From the NCBI GenBank assembly GCA_015680685.1, contig MNCI01022419.1, positions 206,663 through 270,662 of the forward strand: a DNA stretch of 64,000 nucleotides. The letters run 5' to 3'. Within the stretch, counting starts at the first letter, position 1; each line of letters starts with the position of its first letter. The position numbers were made by a program, and so were the translations under genes. The DNA is from Gnetum montanum (lineage: Eukaryota; Streptophyta; Gnetopsida; Gnetales; Gnetaceae). The notes under the pieces were generated by a model. That model worked only from the letters and a program-made list of their open reading frames with translations. It did no database searches and was not told the origin of the DNA. Of this stretch, positions 54,937-64,000 are shown piece by piece.

Positions 54937-55857
54937 CAGATTAGTCCTGGCATCATGACTTAAAACTGATACCACAGAATAGTTCTAGCATCATGACTTA
55001 AAACTAATACCATGGATTAGTCCTGGCATCATGACTTAAAACTGATACCACACCATAGTCCTAGCATCATGACTTAAAACTGATACCACAGATTAGTCCT
55101 AGCATCATGACTTAAAACTGATACCACACCATAGTCCTGGCATCATGACTTAAAACTGATCCCACACCATAGTCCTGGCATCATGACTTAAAACTAATAC
55201 CATAGATTAGTCCTTGCATCATGACTTAAAACTAATACCACACCATAGTCCTGGCATCATGACTTAAAACTAATACCACACCATAGTCCTAGCATCATGA
55301 CTTAAAACTGATACCACACCATAGTCCTGGCATCATGACTTAAAACTGATCCCACACCATAGTCCTGGCATCATGACTTAAAACTAATACCATAGATTAG
55401 TCCTTGCATCATGACTTAAAACTAATACCACACCATAGTCCTGGCATCATGACTTAAAACTAATACCACACCATAGTCCTAGCATCATGACTTAAAACTG
55501 ATACCACACCATAGTCCTGGCATCATGACTTAAAACTGATCCCACACCATAGTCCTGGCATCATGACTTAAAACTAATACCATAGATTAGTCCTTGCATC
55601 ATGACTTAAAACTAATACCACACCATAGTCCTGGCATCATGACTTAAAACTAATACCACACCATAGTCCTAGCATCATGACTTAAAACTGATACCACATA
55701 ATAGTCTTGGCATCATGACTTAAAATTGATACCACAGATTAGTCCTGGCATCATGACTTTAAACTGATACCACACCATAGTCTTTGCATCATGACTTAAA
55801 ACTGATACCACAGAATAGTCCTAGCATCAAGACTTAAAACTGATGCCACAGAATAGT
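54937..55857 (+). repeat. 38-bp tandem array in the T 3' UTR, with 190-bp higher-order periodicity
   Basis: About 24 copies of a 38-bp unit resembling TAGTCCTGGCATCATGACTT plus 18 bases. The variant TCCTTGCATC recurs at 55211, 55401 and 55591, exactly 190 bp (five units) apart, and the intervening variants also repeat in order, so a five-unit block was amplified about three times. Tandem repeats in the 3' UTR are known for Tat elements and are a source of satellite DNA. Confidence 0.92.
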
Positions 55858-56739
55858 CCGCTAAGACTATAAACTAGTTTGCCTCTTCACAGTCCGCTAT
55901 GACTATAAACTGGCAATGCACCATTTGCTACGATGCTAAACTGGCACCGTCCAAGGGGTTATGATGTGAAACTAACCCGCAATAGTCCGCTAAGACTATA
56001 AACTGGCACCATCATCAATGACCAGGCAAAAATTCAAAAAGATGTGTTGCTACAATTGGCTATTCATGTTCCACAAAAACTTACTGCATGATTTGTCCCA
56101 TGGATACTAATGAAGTTGATGTTGTTCATAATTCTGATTGTTTTAAAAATTGCACATGGTGAATTCATCTCCCTGTTTAAAGTTCTTAGCTAACCGTTTC
56201 ATGTGTTTTTCTTATCTTCTCGGAGTTGTATTTGTAGGATGACACTCCTGAGGTGTTCGTACATAGATGCACTTGATCGTGATGACAAGGTATCACATTC
56301 TTCCTGACGCACGTAATGAGGTTAATCAATCTGTCCATAAGTACATTCCCTACTCTTGATACATTCCCTATTTCCCCATCATGTCCCAATTATCCTATTC
56401 AATTACTCCCCCTAAATACATTCTATTCACCCCAAAGCTCTTGATATATTGTTGCACACTATGACTCTTTAAGTAGTTGCAATGCAAAACATACTACACA
56501 ATGCATGATGCAAAAATGTAAGCGCTCTCAAAAAGACTGAAAAATAAAATAAAATAAAAATAAAAACAAAAATAAAAAGAAAGAAAAAATAAAGCCAAAA
56601 CAAAATAAAAGAAGAAACAAACAAAAATAAAAAGAACAAAAAGTTCAAAGAGAAAAATGCATGAAAAAAGGATCTTCATGACCCAATTAACATCATAAAC
56701 CTCAAACTATTAGCTATTCTCATATAAACCTCAAGTGAG
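55858..56739. other. T 3' UTR: degenerate repeat units, then an A-rich tract
   Basis: Degenerate units with AGTCCGCTAAGACTATAAACTG persist to about 56010. A mixed stretch follows, then an A-rich tract with AAAATAAA words at 56530-56660, which on the minus strand is T-rich and ends in TTTTTCAG like an intron acceptor. No plus-strand gene was found. Confidence 0.5.
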
Positions 56740-57180
56740 AAGGAAATTGTCTTGAAAAATTGCTACACTTGTATCTCAAAGAGACCATGTTGCACATCAC
56801 CACGTGGCTTTGGTTATTTACAACAAGCTCCCATAAACATTCTACAAGAGTCTCATTTCTCCAAAGAACGCACCTGGTTCCAAGTCTGCTGAAAACCTGA
56901 TTTTTGACAAAGACCAATAACATAACTTGTTCACATGAGAACATTCCTCTCCCTCAATGCCAATAGCAATTATCACCCTTGACCAACTCCCGATTTTCCC
57001 TGGTTACAACCAATCCCCTTGCATCCTGAACTGCATTTCCCCAATCTCAATCCCATGTACTTCTGGACACGGTGCAATCACATCTGGCCAAGGGTTGACA
57101 GTTAATGTTGGTACTTGGTTGTTCATGGTGTTTTGCACTTCTTTGTCGATGCCTCTCAGGTGGATTCCTCCAAATGTCAA
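56740..57180 (-). pseudogene. Antisense coding tract upstream of the T 3' LTR
   Basis: On the minus strand about 145 codons are open except for one TAA and run away from the LTR: LTFGGIHLRGIDKEVQNTM, then VPTLTVNPWPDVIAPCPEVH and SWSRVIIAIGIEGEECSHVN, ending near FFGEMRLL. The composition is protein-like and no plus-strand frame competes. The family is unknown. Antisense genes downstream of pol have been described for Grande elements of the Tat lineage, so this may be the remains of such a gene. Confidence 0.5.
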
Positions 57181-57194
57181 CAAAGAGGAGCCAA
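57181..57194 (+). promoter_or_regulatory. T polypurine tract
   Basis: CAAAGAGGAGCCAA directly precedes the 3' LTR start TGAAACACC. Confidence 0.55.
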
Positions 57195-58802
57195 TGAAAC
57201 ACCACTAATTTTGGCCTAGCATTTTGAAATGGAAACAACTCGAGCCATTTCAAATTTTTGGAGACAAAAATTTGGCTAAGGCATGGCATTCACGCTGACT
57301 TGGGAACTCACGCTAGACGTTGTGGTCAAGCTGTAGCGTGACTTCTAGCGTGACCAACTTTCCCAATTCTCAAAGCCTTCAAATCAAGTCAAAATAATCA
57401 TATTTTTAGAGGAGTAAATCAATCTTCAAGCTCACAATCAACAACCTCTAAACTTCAGCTTCTAGAATCTCTGAATTTTAAGTCAAAATTGCATGTTTTC
57501 ACAGACGTTTGCAGGTGACGCTACAGGTTACATTGTGGTCACACTGCAGCGTGACCACAGTGTGACCTACCCAAAATAGCCAGTGTGACCTGCTCAAAAC
57601 CACTCAAATCCAAGCTTAGATCCCAGATTCTAGAGTTAAACACCTTCAGGTAGCAAATCTAGGTTTCAGAATTCAAAAAATGGTGTCAAAAGGTCAAGAT
57701 TTCCTCACTCACGCTAGTCATGCTGGGTGTGAGTGCAGCGTGAGTGCAACGTCCACATTGGGGATGCTAGACGTTGGGACACTGGATGCTGGACACATGC
57801 TAGAGGTCACACTAGGCGTGAGTGCAGCGTGACCACACTCAACTCAACTTTGAAGGCACATCAACTCACGTTGGAAGCCCTGGTCAAACAGAGATGCCTC
57901 GAACAGCCTCAAATCAACATCTCAACATCCTACAGCAGTCGATCCATGGTCAAGCAAGCCAGGTCAAATTTCTCTGGTTGTACACTTCATTGTAAATCTC
58001 CATTCATGGGCATGTCAGGCCCTCATGGTCTAAATTAAATGTACTTTCATGGGCTTGAGTAACCCACGAGTTGTAAAATGCAATGTACCTTGTCAAAAAT
58101 GTAGCTTGCCGACACACATCCAACTCATGCATAACTGTCCATTGGACACATGTCGCTGGATCTTCTTTCCTCTCATCTCCCAACCATTGATCCCATTCTT
58201 GAATTATGCACCTAAGCCTAACCCAGCCCTATAAATACCCTATCAATTCACATAAACCAGGGCAAGGGGCAATCGGAGACATTGGCAACTATAAGAACAT
58301 ACACCAAACTAGCAATCCTTGGGTGCTTGGCATACTTGACTCTTGGCATCCAAACACTCCATCACATCATCACACCACATCACCCCAGGGCTCAACGTTT
58401 GACTTGCCATCCACACATCCAGCTACGCTTTGACCAGTGCACACTCTTATTAAAAAATACAATACAGTTTCATTATTTCCTTCCATTTATATTGTTTACT
58501 CTGTTTACGCTTTGTTTACAATTCAGTCTCTGTTTACGCTCTATGCTCTATTTACATTTTGTGTTGCTATTTGTATTTCGTTTACATTCCATTTACACCG
58601 TTTACAATAACCCCAGTGCTAGCTATAGCTTACGCTAGAGGAAGTCCTTGGTTGAATTGTGTGCAAACCATCCAAGGCACTCTGCCTTCGTTCTCTTTTT
58701 CAACTTGCTCTTAGGTGAAGGCAGGGTTAGTTTTGCCTCCCCAACAATCTTTCAATGTCTTTTCTCCCTTCCAACCTTACACTGATGGTTTAGGTTAGTA
58801 CA
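57195..58802 (+). mobile_element. T 3' LTR
   Basis: 1608 bp, TGAAACACCACTAATT to TTAGTACA, with TATAAATA at 58230-58237 and the same CAGCGTGACC repeats as the 5' LTR. It is followed by TTGGC, the right TSD. Confidence 0.9.
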
Positions 58803-58807
58803 TTGGC

Positions 58808-59905
58808 AACATTTTTGCGACTAAGGACAACTGCTATGCTACGTAGCATAGCATAGCATAGCAAATATGCAATAAGTAGTCAATGCACTTCAAAGGTTTC
58901 CAATGCATGTAGTAGGACACAACGCAAATTTTTTGCTTTGAACCAACAATTACGCTACGCTGCGTAGTGTAGCACAGCGTGACAAGATGCTAAGCTACGC
59001 CAAACATGCTACACTACAAAGCATAGCAAAGCATGGCAAGTAGTTACGCTACATCAATGCACTCCACCTAATCACACCGTTGCTCTGACAACGTAATTAC
59101 AACATGGTAGGCTTGTAATTATAGCATGGAAAACTCGCCCAATGGTCATGCAGGCACATGTAGCATAGACAAGTCAGCATAAGCCCAGGGCACGTGGCGT
59201 CCAACTGCATCTTTCGTGCATCCTCGGTCCTATAAATACCCCAATGAGCAATGCTCGAGGGGTTCCAATTTGGGTTTTTGGCAATCTGGTTGGCTAACAA
59301 TTTTGTTGGCTGACAAGCAAAAATTTAGCACTGTAACCTCTAGCATTGTAAGCTTTCTGTTTGACATTGTAAACAGTTAGCACTCTCAGTTGGCATTTTT
59401 TTCTACTTTTTTCTACCACCTTGGTAGCACTTCGCATTGTTAACGCCTGAGTGTGTGTTCAAGCACATAGCTGTCTTGCTCTACATGTCTTGGTTACTCT
59501 CAGGATCTCTACACTTCTCAGTGCTCTACAACCAATTGTATCCACCTTGACATAGCGAAGTTGTAGCTTTGAAGCGGTGCATTTTTCTAACTGCATTTTA
59601 CTTTGTCTCCTACTTATTATTGCATTTTACACTATTTTTTGTCCCTTTTACATTTAATCATTACTTCGTGCTATCAGTCTCATTTTCAAATTATCTTGTT
59701 ACAAAATGTTATATTAACACTGACTAAGTCCCTGTCTGATCGACCAGACCATTCAAGGCACCCTGTTTCTATCCCATCAAACACGGCCCTCTCGTCGAAA
59801 TGGGGTTCAGATTGTCAACAACTGATGACCTCTCGGTGTTTTCTAGCCATCAACGTTTTCGGTCGCTACAACCAACGTTCCAACTTCTGTGATGAGTGTC
59901 CATGA
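58808..59905 (+). mobile_element. Element C, right part (solo-LTR-like)
   Basis: Continues C after T with the same GCTACGC/GCTATGC clusters (58830-59050), then TATAAATA at 59231-59238 and a T-rich R/U5-like stretch. With 44872-45471 it totals about 1.7 kb without coding capacity, consistent with a solo LTR related to T (similar TGAAACACC start and TATA context). TACCA occurs at both outer edges (about 44866 and 59907) and may be its TSD. The exact edges are uncertain. Confidence 0.55.
58833..58852. repeat. Perfect 20-bp palindrome in element C
   Basis: GCTATGCTACGTAGCATAGC is its own reverse complement and is surrounded by further partial copies of the half-site. Confidence 0.85.
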
Positions 59906-61133
59906 AAATACCATTAATTTCTATGATTCAAGGCACAAGCATCATGAAAGGCTTGAATATATTTTTGTAGGTCTGAGTTGTATCCCCCTTCAAACCTGAG
60001 GATATTATTCATATCCAACCACTTGATCTAGCTATCTTTCACATGCATCATTGGAATTCTCATTGCCTCTATGATCTTCAACATATTTTGAGTTGCAAGA
60101 AAAACATCATCATAGTCATAGCCTCTATGATGGCCATGATGACTATGATTCCCTCTTTTATCCCTTCTTTCATGGTGATAGGCCTCCCTTAATTGTCCAC
60201 ACCCTTGATCTTGACTATTCCAATGGACCCTACAATCATCTCTATCCTATCAGTCACCTCCATCATAGTCACATCCTTTGCAACTTCAATCAAAGTTAGA
60301 GGAGGAAGAAGAAGATGATGAAGGTGAAGAGGAAGGAGGACTAGCATCACCACAATGTCTACCACCCCCTCTTCAATGGTCATGACCATGATCATCATCA
60401 TGATATTTCTCCTTGTCCCTACCATGACTCCCATATTTGGATCCTCCAAGATCATGGAACCTATTCTTACTTAAACTAGCATTGTTTACAATGGACTGTA
60501 AGTTCTAGTTCAAGCCCCCTTCATCAAAACTAAGGAAAGGAGAGCCAATGAAATGATAACCCTTAGATAATGGATCCTTATTATTCTTTTGGCCCAGCAG
60601 GAATAAGGGGTTATTAAACCATTTCCCCTTTTCAACTTCATAGTGCCTCTTCTATTGTCAATCTCTTTTACATTGTGACTCAATGGGACGGTAATCACTA
60701 GAGTCATGGTCCTACACAATGTATTTAGCATGAAGCCCTTGGATGCCCAACCTCATAAAATTTTATTGAAGCATCGCAAGAACTGATTGATCAAGAGAAA
60801 ATACAATGTTGTCCTTCATGTGCCTCCACTACATCTATTCATCCTAATGTAGGACAAAGGTGAAGTCAAGCACATACTCATCGGGATGAGTGTATGCCAC
60901 TTAGCATTGCTGGGACACTGGCTAATTTGATTGTTCATTCCTTTGATTTAATGTGTACTCAAACCTTGATCAAGAATCATCCCTATGAGAAGAAGACATT
61001 TTCAATTAAATGAAAATAATAGTGTGCTTTCTACAATTATAATTATTATTTGAATAATTGCAACTTTAAGGTTTGATCCAACAATGTTGAGTAATTTTCA
61101 CTTAGTCCTAGAAAGTGCAAGTAGCTAGCTAAA
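59906..61133 (-). pseudogene. B2 gag, N-terminal part
   Basis: The minus-strand counterpart of B1 14000-15060. Host sequence resumes near 59906, with GGCACAAGCATCATGAAAGG matching the reverse of B1 at about 15030. An uninterrupted piece at 60455-60189 covers the basic, low-complexity region. Closer to the LTR the frame is unreadable. Confidence 0.6.
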
Positions 61134-61153
61134 CTTCCCAGCAATGGTGCCAA
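61134..61153 (-). promoter_or_regulatory. B2 primer-binding site
   Basis: The minus strand reads TTGGCACCATTGCTGGGAAG directly after the LTR end, the same site type as B1. Confidence 0.8.
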
Positions 61154-61918
61154 TGATTACAAACAAGTATATCCTATGCCCAACCATAAAAATCACTAGC
61201 ATTCACTCAATGATCTAGTCAAATTCCAAAGTATTTAGGTTTCTAAATACACTAGTTCAAGGAGGTGAATCTAATTGTTGCAATTGTTGTCTTCCCAATT
61301 CCACTTGTAAAGTACAAGGGTATGGTTAAGTGTAACTGAGGCATATGATTTTTATCATTTTATCTTTTATGAATTAAGTTACCTAAGAATAAGAATAAAG
61401 TATATAAATTTTTAACTAATCTAGGAACTAACTAATCCTAACATAAGCATCCATTCCCACTTGTCGTACACATCCTGAACACACTATAGTGCTACTGGGT
61501 TACCAAGCGTTAGGCACTACTAGGATTACCAAGCGTTAAGAGTATGCTCGAAGTGATCGTACTTATGTGTGTTATTTAATTGATATTAATTAATTACTTA
61601 AAAACATTAAAGTAAATTTCATAATTATTAAATGCTTAAGGAAACAATTAATCTATTCCAAGTGCTACAAGGTTTTATCAGAAAAGCTCATCTTTATTAC
61701 CGTTCACACTAAAGTGCTTAGGTACAATTGCAGGCACTCAAAAAATATTCTAACTCTCAAATGGAAAAACTAAAAGTGCCTCACTACAACTATGAAAATA
61801 TTACCATAAATGTGGAAAGTAGGTGGACATTTATAGGCAGAGACAAGATGCCCCATTAATGGGTCAAATCCTATGTCAATGGGATCACGTCGATGTGACC
61901 CAACAATGCAACTCATCA
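61154..61918 (-). mobile_element. B2 5' LTR
   Basis: 765 bp, plus-strand ends TGATTACAAAC and AACTCATCA, matching 33845-34685. A tandem duplication of CACTACTGGGATTACCAAGCG-type sequence lies near 61490-61540. It is followed by AAAGG. Confidence 0.88.
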
Positions 61919-63130
61919 AAAGGCTAATGGAGCTCCATTAGTAGAAATCACTAGAACAACAAAGGCTATTGGAAGAAAAGCAATGATAGTAGCTTCTAGA
62001 GCTTTAGTAGTGGAAGCAAAATGAAGGAGAAAGCTCATTTTCAATTTGTACTTTCCCCTTTGGCTATTTGATGAAGGAAAAAGTCCGATCATTCAAAATC
62101 AACAAAAATGAAGGTAGGATTATATTGAGCTAGAACATGCCTACTACTATAGAAATAGAGGCAAATTTCATCTTCCAGTACAAGGAAGATGATCCATACA
62201 CATGAAAACAAAAGCTTGTAGTGGTGCATGAAGAGATGTCAGATACTATAGGTACTCTAATCGAGGACATGAGATAAATAGATGATAATAATATTACTAA
62301 GTTATAAGAATTTTTTTATTAAAATTAACATGAAATGTCTAAGCTATGAGGGGAAATGAAGAGTCTAACAAAGAATAATAAACAACTTAAAGCATTGATA
62401 ATTATAAAAAAATCATTGCTAAAAAATAAAGATCAAGTAATTGCCCAATTAGAGGAAAGAGTACCTATAATAAGTTCCAAGATAGAGTAGGCTAGAAAAG
62501 ATAAATCTCTAGATTGCTCTCATATTGCCCTTCTAAGATTTAAGAAAATAGTTACTAAGATGGAGTGTGGTAAGGAATGAATCAAAGAAAAAGAGGAACA
62601 ATTTACAAAGATGAGAGACAAGCAAGCCATGTTCATATAGCTTGAAGAAAGAATTCAAGGATTATATGAACTAGCTATAAATAAAAGGGCATAATTGCTC
62701 CAATACAAACAAAGCTTCCTCGACTTAATGATGATGGCTATTATAAGTATCATATGTTATATTGCTCAAAAGAAGCTAGATTTTTAAAAAGATTGTTCTA
62801 TTATAGAAGCTACTCTAGTTGAAATAAATAACTAAATAAATAAATAAGTTTTTGGAAAGAGTACTACTGAAGAAATCATTAGGAAGCTTGATAGCTCTGA
62901 GTTGGATTCAATGAATTAGGCTATAAATACCCTCATAAATCATGGAAAATTATCACAACATCTAGCTATGAAAGCCTTGTAGGTGCAACGAATGGCAAAG
63001 ATCTGCTAGGAAGCTAAACAATTAGTGAATAGACTATAGTTATATGAGGAAAATTCAAGGAAGTTGTAGTTTAAAATTTTGTAATTATTATAACTTTCTA
63101 AAGTGAATATAAAAGCTTAGAGAAGGCTAA
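61919..63130 (+). pseudogene. Element A downstream ORF, second part (after B2)
   Basis: Resumes the ORF cut at 33844 and matches A0 11340-12530, for example the FQYKEDDP block near 62170 and the coiled-coil half (62330-62900). It is broken by many stops, both TAG and TAA. Confidence 0.6.
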
Positions 63131-63143
63131 TTTGAAGGGGGAT
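63131..63143 (+). promoter_or_regulatory. Element A polypurine tract
   Basis: TTTGAAGGGGGAT lies six bases before the LTR start. The A0 equivalent near 12528 reads GTTTGAAGAGGTAT. Confidence 0.55.
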
Positions 63144-63148
63144 CTAGT

Positions 63149-63994
63149 TGGACTTTTTGAGCTAGGACTATTGGAAGAATCAACTTATAAACACTTCTTT
63201 TTAATGGCATTTTCAACAGGTTCCATCTATCTCTCTTAGTTTTTATCTCTCATTTTATTATTTTTAGTTGATTAGCTTTTCTTTATTTTATCTAACATTA
63301 GTATTACATTATTACATATGAATGGATTGATAGATTTGGAAGTGGCTATTTTCTCTATGAAGTAGAGATTTAGCTTATTTGTCTTATTTTGATTAGATAG
63401 TATAACTCTAGCAAGTGTTAGTCCTTAATTAGTTTAGCATAGAAATATTTTCATATTTCTTTGGTTTTGATTTTTTTGAATAATGATGTTTTCCTTAGTT
63501 TGTCACTCTATTTAGCAAAGCTTTTGTGATCTCTCTTTAGGAAGTTAGCTAGCAAATAGCTCAAAGTTTAAGATTGTCTTTTTCTTTAAAACTATCCATT
63601 TACTATATGTGTATGTTGCAATATTTAATCCTAGATTCATAAGGGAGCTCTTCAATTTCTTAATTTTTATTAAGAGATAGCTAAGAGACATAGATAATTA
63701 AATATATATAAAATAATAATTCCTTAGACTGAATTTCTTGTCTCTTTGATAGGTTTTCATTGTTATTTACAATTAGTCACATTAGTTCATTTACCAACAG
63801 AGGTGATTTAGGAGCATCTGTGCCTTGATGATACCAAAGAGTAGAACCCACCTAAAATGAGTTTAATCAAAAAGATATTCTCCTATGGTAGAGTCATCCA
63901 TAATTCTTCCACAACAACTTTTGTGAGCACTAGAAATAGGGCTAACCTTGCTATTAAATCATTTCCTTTTTAGCATTAGAAGTAAATGACAACA
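63149..63994 (+). mobile_element. Element A 3' LTR (intact, holds the empty B1 site)
   Basis: 846 bp from TGGACTTTTTGAG to GACAACA, matching 12545-13012 joined to 25994-26373. The uninterrupted TGTGTATGTTGCAATATTTAATCC at 63608 is the empty-site counterpart of B1. Only six bases (TATATA) follow before the window ends. Confidence 0.7.
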
Positions 63995-64000
63995 TATATA

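Larger units (their letters stand above)
45472..58802 (+). mobile_element. Element T: Tat-lineage Ty3/gypsy retrotransposon, 13,331 bp
   Basis: LTRs are 1589 and 1608 bp (start T(G/A)AAACACCACTAATTTTGG, end TACA). It has a TSD, a primer site, a leader of 25-bp repeats, gag, protease, the C-terminal half of RT, RNase H, a second aRNH-type RNase H, integrase, a 38-bp repeat array and antisense coding tracts before the polypurine tract. Two RNase H domains and a repeat-rich 3' UTR are hallmarks of the Tat lineage. The N-terminal half of RT is missing, so it is defective apart from its stops. By eye, LTR divergence is roughly a tenth. Confidence 0.9.
33845..61918 (-). mobile_element. Element B2: Athila-like retrotransposon on the minus strand, interrupted by C and T
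   Basis: LTRs are 33845-34685 (3' LTR) and 61154-61918 (5' LTR). The flanking TSD is AAAGG at 33840-33844 and 61919-61923. On the minus strand the order is 5' LTR, primer site, gag (split), protease, RT, RNase H, integrase, spacer, downstream ORF, polypurine tract, 3' LTR, as in B1. Excluding C and T it is about 13.0 kb. It is related to B1 in all domains but has different LTRs and heavier decay. Confidence 0.9.
12545..63994 (+). mobile_element. Element A: Ty3/gypsy retrotransposon, host of B1 and B2
   Basis: Without its insertions it is about 10.4 kb. The 5' LTR is split by B1 (12545-13012 plus 25994-26373, 848 bp) and the 3' LTR is 63149-63994 (846 bp). Both begin TG and end AACA. Internal order is primer site, gag, protease, archaeal-type RNase H, RT, RNase H, integrase and a downstream coiled-coil ORF, the last interrupted by B2. 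No matching TSD is seen at the outer ends, and the 5' LTR is preceded by internal A sequence. That is expected if this is one unit of an LTR-sharing tandem array. All reading frames are broken. Confidence 0.7.

Noticed and set aside
54937-55857. Regular 38-bp repeats as a possible CRISPR array
   Set aside because: Units are contiguous with no unique spacers, and the context is a plant retrotransposon 3' UTR.
56494-56679. Minus-strand Phe/Leu-rich frame that looks like a membrane protein
   Set aside because: It is the translation of an A/T-rich low-complexity tract (AAAATAAA words) and not a real hydrophobic protein.
1-64000. Host gene, tRNA, rRNA or organellar insert
   Set aside because: No continuous host exon structure, tRNA cloverleaf or rRNA-like block was noticed. 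The only gene-like host candidates are the fragments in G and the antisense tracts in T. A tRNA scan and rRNA profile search were not possible here.

Overview
The window is repeat-filled plant nuclear DNA. I find no intact host gene, rRNA gene, tRNA gene or CRISPR array. Almost every base can be assigned to LTR retrotransposons of the Ty3/gypsy superfamily that have inserted into one another and decayed. In-frame stops in B1 are almost all TAG or TGA, the products expected from deamination of methylated CAG, CGA and CTGG sites. The size, age and nesting suggest a large plant genome, possibly a gymnosperm. That is inference, because no host marker gene is present. Two N characters at 38674 and 38724 show that this is an assembled sequence.

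The nesting was worked out from target-site duplications (TSDs) and from paralogous empty sites inside the window. The outermost layer is element A, a Ty3/gypsy element with LTRs of about 847 bp (12545-13012 continued at 25994-26373, and 63149-63994). It has a primer site at 26382, gag, protease, an archaeal-type RNase H, RT, RNase H and integrase (26516-31930), and a long coiled-coil ORF downstream of pol (32880-33844 continued at 61919-63130). Upstream of its 5' LTR lies the 3' part of another A unit (1990-12544), so A looks like a tandem LTR-sharing array.

Into the 5' LTR of A went B1 (13013-25988, TSD GTATG), a complete Athila-like element on the plus strand with gag, protease, RT, RNase H, integrase and a downstream ORF of about 850 codons. 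Into the downstream ORF of A went B2 (33845-61918, TSD AAAGG), a relative of B1 on the minus strand. Into the gag of B2 went C (about 44872-59905), a solo-LTR-like sequence. Into C went T (45472-58802, TSD TTAGC/TTGGC), a Tat-lineage element with two RNase H domains, a 38-bp satellite-like array and antisense coding tracts. The upstream A unit also received G (3647-7161, TSD GTGAG), which carries gene-like GC-rich fragments, and a probable 512-bp solo LTR (8257-8768).

The most interesting points are these: an archaeal-type RNase H upstream of RT in element A; a downstream ORF conserved between B1 and B2; a T element whose RT N-terminal half is replaced by 3'UTR-like sequence with an antisense spliced-gene tail; a higher-order 190-bp repeat in the T array; and loss of the integrase catalytic Glu in three of four elements at a codon context that is always a CHG or CG methylation site.
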